Assembly (NCBI RefSeq): GCF_040110915.1
Contig: NZ_CP157793.1
Span: 3,360,939-3,424,938 of the forward strand
Reading direction: 5' to 3'
Length of the DNA stretch: 64,000 nucleotides
From: Stappia sp.
GTDB lineage: Bacteria > Pseudomonadota > Alphaproteobacteria > Rhizobiales > Stappiaceae
Below are positions 20,808 through 29,797 of this stretch, piece by piece; within the stretch, counting starts at the first letter, position 1, and each line of letters begins with the position of its first letter. The notes beneath the pieces are model-generated. The model did not search any database. It was not told where the DNA came from and worked only from the letters and a program-made list of their open reading frames with translations. The translations under genes and the position numbers were made by a program.

Positions 20808-22157
20808 TCAGGCGGCCCGCACGGTCTCGACGAACTCGCGGACCCGCGTGTCGAGGTCTGCGATATGGCTCTTGAGCAGGGCGGACCGGTCGCCGACGGT
20901 CGTGGCCGCCGCGCCGCTGCGTTCGGCCGCCCGCGTGATGTCGAGCGACGCCGTGGCGACCTGCCCGGTGCCTTCCGAGGCACGGGAGATGTTGCGCGAG
21001 ATCTCGCCCGTCGCGGCCCCCTGTTCCTCCACCGCCGCCGCAATCGCCGTGGAGATGTCGTTCATGTTCTGGATCGTCGACGCGACCAGTCCGATCGCCT
21101 CGGCCGACTCCGACGTCGCCGTCTGGATCTCGCCGATCTGCGCGGCGATCTCGGCCGTCGCCTTCGCCGTCTGCTCGGCAAGCCCCTTCACCTCGGCCGC
21201 GACGACCGCAAACCCCCTGCCGGCCTCGCCGGCGCGCGCCGCCTCTATTGTTGCGTTGAGCGCCAGCAGGTTGGTCTGCTCCGCGATGTCGGAAATCAGC
21301 TTCACGATGTCCCCGATCCTCTGCGAGGCGCTGGTCAGCGACCCGATCTTCTCGGTCGACGTGCCGGCGTTCGCCACGGCGAGCCCGGAGATCCTGGAGG
21401 CCTCGCTGACCTGCCGGGCGATTTCCTGAATGCTGGCGCTCAGTTCCTCCGCCGCCGAGGCAACGGCCTGAACGTTCTGCGAGGCGTCGACGGAGGCCGC
21501 ATGCGTGGTCTCGGAGCGCCCGACCGTCTCGCGCGAGACGCTTCCAAGTTCGACGGCGGTGTCGTCGAGCGCCGCGGCCGCCTCGACGCAGGTGCCCACG
21601 ATGGTCGCCACGGTCTCCTCGAACCCGGCGGCGATCCGGGTCCGCGTCTCCAGCCGGTCGCGGCGGCCGGCGTCGATGTAGACGGAGGTCGCCAGATCGA
21701 GGTCGAGCATGGCGGCGGCCTGAACCGCCTTTTGCAGCGCATCGATCCGGACCCCGGACCCGCGCGAGAAAACGCCGCCCGCGTACTCGGCGCGGATCGC
21801 GGCCATCAATCGGGCGACCAGGTAGCTGTAGCCGCCGATGTACCACATCGGCTCCAGCCCGAGCGCGTTGTGCGCCTCGCCGATCCGGGTCACCGACGCA
21901 AAATATGCCGCGTCGAAGCGGCCGTCGGAAATCGTGTCCCAATGCTGGAGCTGCATCTGCTTGGCATGGGCCATGTGGTCCGCGCTTCCGAAGAAGACGG
22001 TGGTTTCCTCGAACCGCCCGACATGGCGATAGAACGCGTCGAGGATGCCCGGCATCACCCGCAGGAGAAACGGCTTTGCCTCGCGCAGGAGCGCCAGCGC
22101 CGCATCGTCCAGTTCGTAGAAGGCGCGCCGTGTGGCAAGCGCATCGATATCTGTCAT
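20808..22157 (-). CDS. Globin-coupled methyl-accepting chemotaxis sensor, copy B
   Basis: The 449-aa paralogue of the preceding gene has the same layout: protoglobin domain with [18 protein letters not shown], then a signalling domain nearly identical to copy A from about residue 225 to 400 ([20 protein letters not shown] and the hairpin tip). The N-terminal globin and middle segments differ clearly (for example Q72 [15 protein letters not shown] versus R71 [15 protein letters not shown], and a different 185-225 region). The pair therefore looks like a tandem duplication whose sensor halves have diverged while the CheA-contact region was kept. It is soluble, with no tethering pentapeptide. 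Confidence 0.93.
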   Translation of the reverse strand: MTDIDALATRRAFYELDDAALALLREAKPFLLRVMPGILDAFYRHVGRFEETTVFFGSADHMAHAKQMQLQHWDTISDGRFDAAYFASVTRIGEAHNALGLEPMWYIGGYSYLVARLMAAIRAEYAGGVFSRGSGVRIDALQKAVQAAAMLDLDLATSVYIDAGRRDRLETRTRIAAGFEETVATIVGTCVEAAAALDDTAVELGSVSRETVGRSETTHAASVDASQNVQAVASAAEELSASIQEIARQVSEASRISGLAVANAGTSTEKIGSLTSASQRIGDIVKLISDIAEQTNLLALNATIEAARAGEAGRGFAVVAAEVKGLAEQTAKATAEIAAQIGEIQTATSESAEAIGLVASTIQNMNDISTAIAAAVEEQGAATGEISRNISRASEGTGQVATASLDITRAAERSGAAATTVGDRSALLKSHIADLDTRVREFVETVRAA

Positions 22158-22516
22158 TGCAATCCCCGCAGCCGTGTCGGCGTCTCGTTCATCTTCCCGA
22201 TCGCCAGACGGTCGCGCCGGCGGCTTTCAAATGCGTTAAATGAAAAGATGAAAGAGAAGCAATACTTGATCAGGAGATATACTTATCGGACAAAAGGAAG
22301 AAAAAACCGCATTAAAAGCCGGTTCTGGAGCAAATATCGCACAGCCGGATTTGCGATATGCGAATCTTTTCTCGCCAAAAGGTTTCATATTCCGCAGAGG
22401 AATACTTCGGCGCGTTGCGACCAAAGGCGAAGACGCGGGGGCGTTCCCCCGCCGCAACGCAAAACGGCCGGCGAAACGCCGGCCGCGAGAGCTTGAAAGA
22501 GACCGCCGAAACGGGA
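22158..22516. other. 359-bp gap upstream of chemoreceptor copy B
   Basis: An AT-rich core (22225-22400) with purine-rich runs probably contains the copy B promoter. The right end holds the yebC terminator (22461-22485). I see no coding sequence or RNA gene. Confidence 0.5.
22461..22485 (-). terminator. Intrinsic terminator after yebC
   Basis: CGGCCGGCG (22465-22473), loop AAA, CGCCGGCCG (22477-22485), followed on the minus strand by TTTTG. It lies 32 nt past the yebC stop. Confidence 0.75.
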
Positions 22517-23266
22517 TCAGGCGGCCGTCAGGCTTGCCATCGTTTCCTCGTCGATGTCGAAGTTGGCGTAGACGTTTTGCACGTCGTCGTCGTCCTCGAG
22601 CATGGCGATCAGCTTGAAGATGGTCTGCGCCTTCTCCGCGTCGACCGGGGTCAGCGTCTGCGGCTTCCAGATCGTCTTGACCGTCTCGGCCTCGCCGAGG
22701 CTTTCCTCGAGCGCCTTGGAGACGTCGCCCAGATCCTCGAAGGCGCAGGTGACGACATGGCTCGTCTCGTCGGACTGCACGTCGTCGGCGCCGGCCTCGA
22801 TGGCCGCCTCGAGCATGGCGTCGGCGCTGCCGGCGGACGCGGGATAGACGATCTCGCCGACCCGGTCGAACATGAAGGCGACCGAGCCCGTCTCGCCCAT
22901 CGATCCGCCGCACTTGGAGAAGTAGGAGCGCACGTTGGACGCCGAGCGGTTCTTGTTGTCGGTGAGCGCCTCGACGATCACCGCGACACCGGCCGGGCCG
23001 TAGCCCTCGTAGCGGATTTCCTCGTAATTGTCGGCGTCGCCGGCCTGCGACTTGTTGATCGCCCGCTGGATGTTGTCCTTGGGCATCGACTGCGCCTTGG
23101 CGTTCTGGACCGCCAGACGCAGGCGCGGATTGGAGGCGATATCCGGGCCGCCCATCTTCGCGGCGACCGTGATTTCCTTGGAGAGCTTGGAGAACATCTT
23201 GGACCGGGCGGCGTCCTGACGCCCCTTGCGGTGCATGATGTTCTTGAATTGCGAATGTCCGGCCAT
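22517..23266 (-). CDS. yebC: YebC/PmpR family protein
   Basis: The 249-aa protein belongs to the YebC/TACO1 family, described as a transcriptional regulator and, for some members, as a translation factor that relieves ribosome stalling. It has the canonical N-terminus [20 protein letters not shown], then [10 protein letters not shown] and the acidic C-terminal domain ([14 protein letters not shown]). The frame is open upstream, but ATG 23266 has a tandem AGGACAGGAC box. It usually precedes ruvC in Proteobacteria. Here a TSUP gene and two chemoreceptors intervene. Two tandem-repeat arrays lie in its leader. Confidence 0.95.
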   Translation of the reverse strand: MAGHSQFKNIMHRKGRQDAARSKMFSKLSKEITVAAKMGGPDIASNPRLRLAVQNAKAQSMPKDNIQRAINKSQAGDADNYEEIRYEGYGPAGVAVIVEALTDNKNRSASNVRSYFSKCGGSMGETGSVAFMFDRVGEIVYPASAGSADAMLEAAIEAGADDVQSDETSHVVTCAFEDLGDVSKALEESLGEAETVKTIWKPQTLTPVDAEKAQTIFKLIAMLEDDDDVQNVYANFDIDEETMASLTAA

Positions 23267-23276
23267 GTCCTGTCCT

Positions 23277-23330
23277 GGTTCGTCGCGTGGTCCTGCTTCG
23301 TCGCGTGGACCCGGTTCGTCGCGTGGGTCT
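23277..23330. repeat. Tandem array, 3 x 18 bp, in the yebC leader
   Basis: Three 18-bp units share the core TTCGTCGCGTGG at 23279, 23297 and 23315. The first unit begins 10 nt from the yebC start codon, so the array would be in the mRNA leader. Confidence 0.8.
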
Positions 23331-23417
23331 GTCGCCGCCGGCGCGGACCTTTCGGCCCTGCGGACCGCAGCCGTCCTGAACCGGGCGGGATCTCGGACGG
23401 GAGCGGTGCCTTGCACG

Positions 23418-23487
23418 GTGTCTGACACACAGTGTCTGGCACACGGTGTCCGGCACACAGTGTCCGGCACACAGTGTCTGACACGGG
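23418..23487. repeat. Tandem array, 5 x 14 bp, upstream of yebC
   Basis: Five 14-bp units start at 23418, 23432, 23446, 23460 and 23474, consensus GTGTCyGGCACACA. Each unit is itself an imperfect palindrome (GTGT with ACAC), so the array could form nested hairpins or offer five equivalent protein-binding sites. Confidence 0.85.
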
Positions 23488-23635
23488 CTTGCGGCGTGCC
23501 AATGGAGCGATTGCCCCGGCCACCCCGGCGCCCGGCCGCTCCCCGCCGGGATCGGATCGCCGCGTTATAGGCCGCGCGGGGAAAAAAATCCAGAACGCCG
23601 CATCGACGCGGACCCGACCGAAGGCCTGACGGACC

Positions 23636-24460
23636 TTACCTGCGCCAGGCCGGCGGAAACGCCGGGCTGAGCCGGCCGCCGATGCGCAAGGGGGCGATCT
23701 CGCGGGCGAGCCCGGTGGCGTCGTCGATCTCCACCGCGACCCCGCTGATGCTGGCCTCGCCGTTGGCCGGGGAAAAGCGGCCCGACGGGATCTTGCGCAG
23801 GAAGCGCGAGATCGGCTCGTCCTTCTCCATGCCGAGCACCGAATCATAGTCGCCGCACATGCCCGCGTCGCTCATATAGGCGGTCCCGCCCGGCAGGATC
23901 TGGTGGTCGGCGGTGGGCACATGGGTGTGCGTGCCGACGACCAGCGTGGCGCGACCGTCGGCGAAATGCGCCATCGCCTGCTTCTCGCTGGTCGCCTCGG
24001 CGTGCATGTCGATGACGATGGCGTCGACCACCCGCCCGAGCGGCGTCGTCTCCAGCAGCGTGTCGATGGCGGTGAAGGGATCGTCGAGACTGTCCATGAA
24101 CACCCGGCCCATGGCATTGGCGACGAGCACGCGCGCGCCGTTTCGGGCGGTGAAGATGTTGGCGCCGCGCCCCGGCGCGCCGGGGGGGAAGTTGATCGGC
24201 CGCAGCAGGCGGTCCTGGCGTTCGATGTAGACCAGCGTGTCGCGCTGGTCCCACACGTGGTTGCCGGTGGTGACGACGTCGGCGCCGGCATCGAGCACGT
24301 TCTGCAGGATCTCCTCGGTGATGCCGAAGCCGCCGGCCGCGTTCTCGCCGTTGACGATCACGAAGTCGAGCGCGTGATCCTCGACGAGGGCGGGCAGCTG
24401 GTCGATCACCGCCTCGCGGCCGCTGCGGCCGACGAGGTCTCCGAGAAACAGAAGCCGCAT
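23636..24460 (-). CDS. YmdB-like metallophosphoesterase
   Basis: The 274-aa calcineurin-fold protein belongs to the TIGR00282/YmdB family, whose Bacillus member is a 2',3'-cyclic-nucleotide phosphodiesterase affecting RNA turnover and biofilm. Metal-binding motifs are GDLVG (7-11, with D8), NGEN (37-40), TGNHVWD (65-71), a central MHAEATSEK and GTHTHVPTAD. Ribosome-binding site AAGGAG lies 7 nt before ATG 24460, only 2 nt after the 5-FCL stop, so the genes form one operon. The frame continues upstream into 5-FCL and was trimmed on this basis. Confidence 0.88.
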   Translation of the reverse strand: MRLLFLGDLVGRSGREAVIDQLPALVEDHALDFVIVNGENAAGGFGITEEILQNVLDAGADVVTTGNHVWDQRDTLVYIERQDRLLRPINFPPGAPGRGANIFTARNGARVLVANAMGRVFMDSLDDPFTAIDTLLETTPLGRVVDAIVIDMHAEATSEKQAMAHFADGRATLVVGTHTHVPTADHQILPGGTAYMSDAGMCGDYDSVLGMEKDEPISRFLRKIPSGRFSPANGEASISGVAVEIDDATGLAREIAPLRIGGRLSPAFPPAWRR

Positions 24461-24462
24461 GC

Positions 24463-25092
24463 TCACTCCTTGGGGGTGGTCCGCCCCGTCAGCGCGACGA
24501 AGCCGGTTTCGGTCAGGATGGCGTCGAGGCGCCGGTCGTGCGCCTCCTCCGGGACATGCGCGACCTGCTGCACGGAAAAGGCAAGGCCCACCGTGCGCGG
24601 CGCGGCACCGCACACCCGCGTGATCGCGGCGATCGCCCGGTCGTAAAAGCCCCGCCCGTAGCCGAGCCGCCCGCCGCGCGCATCGAAGGCGGCAAGCGGC
24701 ACCAGCAACGCGTCCGGCACCAGCGCCTCGGCCTCGGCCGGCGGCTCGACGGTGCCGAAGCCGGCCTTGACGAGACGCGTCTCGCGGGTGAGCCGGCGGA
24801 AGACGAGATCGTCGGCCACCATCGCCGGCAGCGCCAGCGCGTGGCCGCGCGCGCGCAGCCCGTCCATGAGCGGACGCGGATCGATCTCGTCACGGATCGG
24901 CCAGAAGCCGGCGACAGTGCACCCGGGCGCAAGGCCAAGATCATCGAGATGATCGACGAGCGCCAGCCCGCCCTCGATCCGCGTCGCCGGCGTGAGCTGC
25001 GCCCGGCGCCCCAGCGCCTCGGCGCGCACGGCGGCCTTCACCTCGGCAAGCGGGCGCGCATCGCTCGGGGGAATGGTCGAAGGAGGCGTCAC
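24463..25092 (-). CDS. 5-formyltetrahydrofolate cyclo-ligase
   Basis: The 209-aa enzyme (YgfA/MTHFS family) converts 5-formyl-THF and ATP to 5,10-methenyl-THF. Family motifs are the N-terminal basic R..L/ R.Q segment, GFWPIRDEIDPRPLM, and the ATP loop DARGGRLGYGRGFYDRAI. The preferred start is GTG 25092 with AGGAAAGG 8 nt upstream; an earlier ATG at 25152 would run into the region next to 6S RNA. The order zapA-6S RNA-5-FCL is conserved across Proteobacteria. Confidence 0.92.
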   Translation of the reverse strand: MTPPSTIPPSDARPLAEVKAAVRAEALGRRAQLTPATRIEGGLALVDHLDDLGLAPGCTVAGFWPIRDEIDPRPLMDGLRARGHALALPAMVADDLVFRRLTRETRLVKAGFGTVEPPAEAEALVPDALLVPLAAFDARGGRLGYGRGFYDRAIAAITRVCGAAPRTVGLAFSVQQVAHVPEEAHDRRLDAILTETGFVALTGRTTPKE

Positions 25093-25185
25093 GCGTCGCC
25101 TTTCCTTAAAAAACGGGCCTGAAAAAGCGTGCGGTCGCGGCACAACGGCCACCGGCCGCCCGCAGGACAGGCGGCGCGGGAAGAT

Positions 25186-25347
25186 TTGACGTGGCCGCCT
25201 CGGCCGTTGGAGGTCGCAATCCCGGGAGACCTACTAAGTAGGTGGGCGCCGTGTGCCCAAGCCCACGGGCAAGGGCAGGAACAGCTCCCATGGGATGCGT
25301 AAGGCCCCGGGGAAATGTCTCCTGACGAACCGCGCAGCCACGCCAAT
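25186..25347 (-). ncRNA. ssrS: 6S RNA
   Basis: The gap between zapA and the 5-FCL gene is the conserved 6S locus. The ends pair: GGCGUGGCUG near the 5' end (25336-25345) with CGGCCACGUC near the 3' end (25188-25197), allowing G-U pairs. Between them lie a C/U-rich and purine central bubble (around GGGAGCUGUUCCUGCC) and internal stems such as ACCUACUUAGUAGGU (25232-25246). A well-spaced promoter lies just upstream. 6S RNA mimics an open promoter and binds sigma-70 RNA polymerase in stationary phase. The exact ends are estimates. Confidence 0.75.
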
Positions 25348-25353
25348 TGCGCA

Positions 25354-25383
25354 TATAGGGCTTGCGCGCGGGGAAACACAAGA
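25354..25383 (-). promoter_or_regulatory. Promoter of the 6S RNA gene
   Basis: CTTGTG (25378-25383), an 18-nt spacer and CTATAT (25354-25359) match the alphaproteobacterial sigma-70 pattern. Transcription would start at about 25347, where the closing stem of the 6S RNA begins. Confidence 0.6.
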
Positions 25384-25440
25384 GCGGCGTCAACAGCGGC
25401 TTGACGGGCAGACCCCGCGCGGGCGGTTTTCGCACGTCGA

Positions 25441-25818
25441 TCAGGCGTCGCGCTCGCCCGCCGGATGCATCAGACGCTCGGTCAGCGCCTCGATCTTTTC
25501 CGCCGCGCCGGCGATGCCGGTGGCGATCTCGGTCTCGGTGCGCCGGTTGCGCTCCAGCGCGGCGGCGCGCGCCTCGCGCAGGTCCGCCACCTCCGCCTCG
25601 AGCGCCTTCAGCCGGCGCTCGCATTCCACCAGTTCGTCCGTCACCATGATGCCGGCCATCACCGTGAGACGCAGGTCGCCGATCTCGCCGAAGCTGCCGC
25701 GCAGCGTGTCGATGGCCCCGTCGAAGCGGCGCGCCAGCGCGGTCAGCCGCTCCTCCTCGCCGTCGTCGCAGGCCATGCGGAAGCTGCGCCCGTTGATGGT
25801 GACGATGATCTGCGCCAT
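25441..25818 (-). CDS. zapA: Cell division protein ZapA
   Basis: The 125-aa protein stabilises FtsZ bundles at the division ring. Its N-terminal globular domain is MAQIIVTINGRSFRMACDDGEEERLTALARRFD and its C-terminal half is a coiled coil (about 60-115). It starts 8 nt after the DUF4164 stop with a modest purine-rich site, so the two are cotranscribed. Confidence 0.92.
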   Translation of the reverse strand: MAQIIVTINGRSFRMACDDGEEERLTALARRFDGAIDTLRGSFGEIGDLRLTVMAGIMVTDELVECERRLKALEAEVADLREARAAALERNRRTETEIATGIAGAAEKIEALTERLMHPAGERDA

Positions 25819-25826
25819 GTCGTCTC

Positions 25827-26135
25827 TCACCCGCCGTGTTCTTCCAGGACGGAGCGGATCGATTCCATCGCCGAGACGAGCCGCCGCGACACCTCGCGGT
25901 TGGCATCCTCCAGCCGGGCCGCGCGCGCCTCCGCGGTGTCGAGCATTGCCGCGAGCTCGGACCGGTCGTCGCCCAACCGCTGCAATTGCGCCTCCAGCCC
26001 CGAGACCGAACGGTCGGCGTCGTGCCGCCGGTCCACGGCCGCCTCCAGCCGGTCGACGGCCCGCGTGAGGCGCGCGAGCGCGGCCGAAATCGCCGTCTCG
26101 CCCGTCGCCGCCCTGCTGTCGTCCGGCCCGTTCAT
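25827..26135 (-). CDS. DUF4164 coiled-coil protein
   Basis: The 102-aa protein is almost entirely predicted coiled coil (ALARLTRAVDRLEAAVDRRH through LEDANREVSRRL) and belongs to the DUF4164 family, found next to zapA in Hyphomicrobiales. Position suggests a division-ring role analogous to the second Zap proteins, but no function is established. ATG 26135 is preferred. A longer frame from 26348 would add an N-terminus made of HVWP repeats encoded by the upstream tandem array and is considered untranslated. Confidence 0.75.
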   Translation of the reverse strand: MNGPDDSRAATGETAISAALARLTRAVDRLEAAVDRRHDADRSVSGLEAQLQRLGDDRSELAAMLDTAEARAARLEDANREVSRRLVSAMESIRSVLEEHGG

Positions 26136-26271
26136 GCCGCTCGTTCCGTCCTTCTCGTTATCCGGCCCGTTTTCCGGCCCGTTTCCCGGCGCGCGCGTCG
26201 GCGCGCCGCCCGTCCAGCGGACCGCTATATCATCCCGCGCGCGGGCTGGCGAGACGGGCCGCGCGCGGGCC

Positions 26272-26343
26272 GGCCAGACGGGTGGCCAGACGTGTGGCCA
26301 GACGTGTGGCCAGACGTGTGGCCAGACGTGTGGCGAGACGGGC
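26272..26343. repeat. Tandem array, 6 x 12 bp, between DUF4164 and tkt
   Basis: Six 12-bp units (GGCCAGACGTGT; the first and last are variants) start at 26272 and repeat every 12 bp to 26343. Four central copies are identical, which implies recent expansion. Read in one frame the array would encode a four-residue HVWP repeat, but no family homologue carries it. Confidence 0.9.
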
Positions 26344-26412
26344 GACACCCTCCCCGTTTCGCCACCGCGCGACGCCCGCCGCCGGGCGGATCGAACGGCA
26401 GGCCGGCCTTTG

Positions 26413-26440
26413 TTGACTCCCGGAAGGTTCCTGATATTTG
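26413..26440 (+). promoter_or_regulatory. Candidate tkt promoter
   Basis: TTGACT (26413-26418), a 16-nt spacer and TATTTG (26435-26440) resemble a sigma-70 promoter. It lies 165 nt upstream of the tkt start and may serve the tkt-gap-pgk-fba cluster. Confidence 0.4.
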
Positions 26441-26604
26441 TCGGGCCGCCTCGCCCGGGGCATGAGCCGGGCGACCATTGACACGACCGCGCGCCCGTCT
26501 CCCAAGCGGCGCGCCCTCACCCGACGGCGACCGGCCCGGACGCCGCGATGCCCGATTAAGCCCGCGCCAGCGGCCTCCGACTGGGACAGGACGGAACCCG
26601 ACCG

Positions 26605-28599
26605 ATGATCGACCTCGACAAGCACAACCAGATGGCCAACGCCATCCGCTTCCTCGCCGCCGACGCGGTCGAGACGGCGAAGTCCGGCCATCCCGGCCTG
26701 CCGATGGGCGCGGCCGACATCGCCACGGTGCTCTTCACCCAGGTGATGCGCCACGACGTCAAGACGCCGCACTGGCCCGACCGCGACCGCTTCGTGCTGT
26801 CGGCCGGCCACGGCTCGATGCTGCTCTACGCGGTGCAGTACCTGCTCGGCTCCGAGGACTTCACCCTCGACCAGCTCAAGAACTTCCGCCAGCTCGGCGC
26901 GCTGACGGCCGGGCACCCCGAATATGGCCACGGCGCCGGCATCGAGACGACGACCGGCCCGCTCGGTCAGGGTCTGGCCAATGCGGTCGGCATGGCGATG
27001 GCCGAGCGCCACCTGCGCGAGACCTTCGGCGCGGAACTCACCGACCACCACACCTATGTGCTGGCCGGCGACGGCTGCCTGATGGAGGGCATCAGCCAGG
27101 AGGCGATCTCGCTCGCCGGCCATCTCAAGCTGTCGCGCCTGATCGTGATCTGGGACGACAACGGCATCTCCATCGACGGCAAGGTCTCGCTCACCGATTC
27201 CACCAACCAGCTCGAGCGCTTCGAGGCGAGCGGCTGGGAAACGGTCGCCATCGACGGACACGATCCGGCGGCGATCGCCTCGGCACTCAAGGCGGCGCGC
27301 GAAAGCGACCGCCCGACGCTGATCGCGGCCAAGACCACCATCGGCTTCGGCGCGCCCAACAAGGCCGGCTCCGAGAAGGTGCATGGCGCCCCGCTCGGTG
27401 CCGAGGAACTCGCCGCGACGCGCAAGGCGCTCGGCTGGGCGCATGAGCCCTTCGAGGTGCCGAGCGACGTGCTCGACGCCTGGCGGATCGCGGGCTTGCG
27501 CTGCGGGCAGGCCCGCAAGGACTGGGAAGCCCGTCTCGCGGCCGTCGATGCCGACACGCGCGGCGAGTTCGAACGCCGCCTGCGCGGCGACCTGCCGTCG
27601 GGCTTCGCCGACGCGATGTCGGCGCTGAAAAAGCAGATCGCCGCCGACAAGCCGACCATGGCGACCCGCAAGGCCTCGGAATACGTGCTGGGCACGATCA
27701 CCAAAGCCGTGCCGGAAACCATCGGCGGCTCCGCCGATCTCACCGGCTCCAACAACACCCGCACGAGCGAAACGGCCGCCATCACGCCGGACGACTTCAC
27801 CGGGCGCTACGTGCACTGGGGCATCCGCGAGCACGGCATGGCCGCCGCGATGAACGGCATGGCGCTGCACGGCGGCGTCATCCCCTATTCCGGCACGTTC
27901 CTGGTCTTCTCCGACTATGCCCGCCCGGCCATGCGCCTCGCCGCGCTGATGGGCCAGCGCGTCATCCACGTGATGACGCACGACAGCATCGGCCTGGGCG
28001 AGGACGGTCCCACCCACCAGCCGGTCGAGCACTATGCCGCGCTGCGCGCCATCCCCAACCTCGACTTCTACCGTCCGGCCGACGTGACCGAGACGCTGGA
28101 GTGCTGGCAGCTGGCGCTGGAAAGCGAGACAGCACCGAGCGTGCTGGCGCTGACCCGGCAGAACCTCACCCCGGTGCGCACCTCCTTCGAGGAGGACAAT
28201 CTGTGCGCGCGCGGTGCCTATGTGATCGCCGAGGCCGACACCGACGGCGCGGCGGCGGCCACGCTCTTCGCCTCCGGCTCGGAGGTCGAGATCGCGCTCG
28301 CCGCGCGCGAGGCGCTGCAGGAGAAGGGCGTGCCGACGCGCGTCGTCTCCGTGCCGTGCCTGGAGCGCTTCGAGCGCCAGTCACAGGACTATCAGGACGC
28401 CATCATCGGCGCGGACGGCGTGAAGGTCGCCGTCGAGGCCGGCGTGCGTCAGGGCTGGGACCGCATCATCGGCCGCGACGGCATCTTCATCGGCATGTCC
28501 GGCTTCGGCGCCAGCGCCCCCTACAAGGCGCTCTACGAGCATTTCGGCATCACGGCGGACGCCATCGTCGCCGCCGTGAGCGCGCGCCTCGAGAGCTGA
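26605..28599 (+). CDS. tkt: Transketolase
   Basis: The 664-aa thiamine-diphosphate enzyme transfers two-carbon ketol units in the pentose phosphate and Calvin-type cycles. The TPP-binding motif runs from GDGCLMEG (155-162) to N186. Active-site histidines lie in SGHPG (H29) and SAGHGSM (H69). The pyrimidine-binding domain has [20 protein letters not shown], and the C-terminal domain is complete (length typical, 660-670). It is the first gene of the sugar-phosphate cluster. Confidence 0.97.
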   Translation: MIDLDKHNQMANAIRFLAADAVETAKSGHPGLPMGAADIATVLFTQVMRHDVKTPHWPDRDRFVLSAGHGSMLLYAVQYLLGSEDFTLDQLKNFRQLGALTAGHPEYGHGAGIETTTGPLGQGLANAVGMAMAERHLRETFGAELTDHHTYVLAGDGCLMEGISQEAISLAGHLKLSRLIVIWDDNGISIDGKVSLTDSTNQLERFEASGWETVAIDGHDPAAIASALKAARESDRPTLIAAKTTIGFGAPNKAGSEKVHGAPLGAEELAATRKALGWAHEPFEVPSDVLDAWRIAGLRCGQARKDWEARLAAVDADTRGEFERRLRGDLPSGFADAMSALKKQIAADKPTMATRKASEYVLGTITKAVPETIGGSADLTGSNNTRTSETAAITPDDFTGRYVHWGIREHGMAAAMNGMALHGGVIPYSGTFLVFSDYARPAMRLAALMGQRVIHVMTHDSIGLGEDGPTHQPVEHYAALRAIPNLDFYRPADVTETLECWQLALESETAPSVLALTRQNLTPVRTSFEEDNLCARGAYVIAEADTDGAAAATLFASGSEVEIALAAREALQEKGVPTRVVSVPCLERFERQSQDYQDAIIGADGVKVAVEAGVRQGWDRIIGRDGIFIGMSGFGASAPYKALYEHFGITADAIVAAVSARLES

Positions 28600-28689
28600 C
28601 GCATCGCCTGATCCCCGTCGCATCCCGCGGCGGGGCCATCGCTTGATCCGCGGCCCGCCGCCACAGGGCCGCCACACGGGAGACGAAGC

Positions 28690-29697
28690 ATGACGGTTAA
28701 GGTTGCCATCAACGGATTCGGCCGCATCGGGCGCAACGTGCTGCGCGCCATCATCGAGTCGGGGCGCACCGACATCGAGGTCGTGGCCATCAACGATCTC
28801 GGTCCGGTCGAGACCAACGCGCATCTGCTGCGTTACGATTCCGTGCATGGCCGCTTCCCGGCCACGGTGACCGTCGACGGCGACACGATCGACGTCGGTC
28901 GCGGCCCGATCAAGGTCACAGCGATCCGCGATCCCAAGGAGCTGCCCTGGGGCGAGCTCGGCGTCGACGTCGCGATGGAATGCACCGGCATCTTCGCCGA
29001 CCGCGACAAGGCCGCCGCCCATCTGGAGAACGGTTCCAAGCGCGTGCTCGTCTCCGCGCCGGCCTCTGGCGCCGACAAGACCATCGTCTACGGCGTGAAC
29101 CACGACGCGCTGACGGGCGAGGATCTGGTCGTCTCCAACGCGTCCTGCACCACCAACTGCCTGGCGCCGGTCGCCTCCGTGCTCAACGAAGCCATCGGCA
29201 TCGAGACCGGCTTCATGACCACGATCCACTCCTACACCGGCGACCAGCCGACGCTCGACACGATGCACAAGGATCTCTACCGCGCCCGCGCCGCGGCGCT
29301 GTCGATGATCCCGACGTCGACCGGCGCGGCCAAGGCGGTCGGCCTCGTGCTGCCGGAGCTCAACGGCAAGCTCGACGGCGTCGCGATCCGCGTGCCGACC
29401 CCGAACGTCTCGGTCGTCGACCTCAAGTTCGTGGCCAAGCGCGCGACCAGCGTCGAGGAAGTCAACGAGGCGATCCGCGCGGCCGCCAACGGCAGGCTCA
29501 AGGGCGTTCTGGGCTTCACCGACGACAAGCTGGTGTCCTGCGACTTCAACCACGACAGCCACTCGTCCGTGTTCCACATGGACCAGACCAAGGTGATGGA
29601 CGGCACGCTGGTGCGCATTCTCACCTGGTACGACAACGAGTGGGGCTTCTCCAACCGCATGTCCGACACCGCGGTGGCGCTCGCCGCCAAGATCTGA
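28690..29697 (+). CDS. gap: Glyceraldehyde-3-phosphate dehydrogenase
   Basis: The 335-aa enzyme interconverts G3P and 1,3-bisphosphoglycerate. The Rossmann motif is INGFGRIGR (7-15), the active-site cysteine C153 in SNASCTTNC, and the catalytic histidine lies in [22 protein letters not shown] lies at the C-terminus. It follows tkt by 90 nt and precedes pgk by 100 nt, the usual Rhizobiales order. Confidence 0.97.
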   Translation: MTVKVAINGFGRIGRNVLRAIIESGRTDIEVVAINDLGPVETNAHLLRYDSVHGRFPATVTVDGDTIDVGRGPIKVTAIRDPKELPWGELGVDVAMECTGIFADRDKAAAHLENGSKRVLVSAPASGADKTIVYGVNHDALTGEDLVVSNASCTTNCLAPVASVLNEAIGIETGFMTTIHSYTGDQPTLDTMHKDLYRARAAALSMIPTSTGAAKAVGLVLPELNGKLDGVAIRVPTPNVSVVDLKFVAKRATSVEEVNEAIRAAANGRLKGVLGFTDDKLVSCDFNHDSHSSVFHMDQTKVMDGTLVRILTWYDNEWGFSNRMSDTAVALAAKI

Positions 29698-29704
29698 CGG
29701 CCTC

Positions 29705-29731
29705 GGGGCGGCGTGAAAGCGTCGCCCCTTT
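29705..29731 (+). terminator. Possible attenuating hairpin between gap and pgk
   Basis: GGGGCG (29705-29710) pairs with CGCCCC (29723-29728), followed by TTT. The stem is short, so it may reduce rather than stop read-through into pgk. Confidence 0.4.
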
Positions 29732-29797
29732 GCCATCCCGCATCCGCGCGCGCCGGCGGCGCGCGGGATCGTGATTCAGCATCGGAATTTGCCTGAC

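Larger units (their letters stand above)
23267..23635. other. 369-bp gap upstream of yebC with two repeat arrays
   Basis: The gap holds 3 x 18 bp and 5 x 14 bp tandem arrays (separate entries) within the presumed yebC leader, and an unremarkable GC-rich remainder reaching the stop of the phosphodiesterase gene. In-frame extension of yebC through the arrays is possible but would be cysteine/arginine-rich and unlike the family. Confidence 0.6.
26136..26604. other. 469-bp divergent gap between DUF4164 and tkt
   Basis: The gap contains a six-copy 12-bp array (26272-26343), a candidate tkt promoter (26413-26440), and no other recognisable element. The left edge (26140-26225) is GC-rich with short GTTTCCGGCCC-type near-repeats. 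Confidence 0.6.

Noticed and set aside
26136..26348. N-terminal extension of DUF4164 containing HVWP repeats
   Set aside because: It depends on translating a minisatellite, is absent from the family, and the Met at 26135 gives the normal length.
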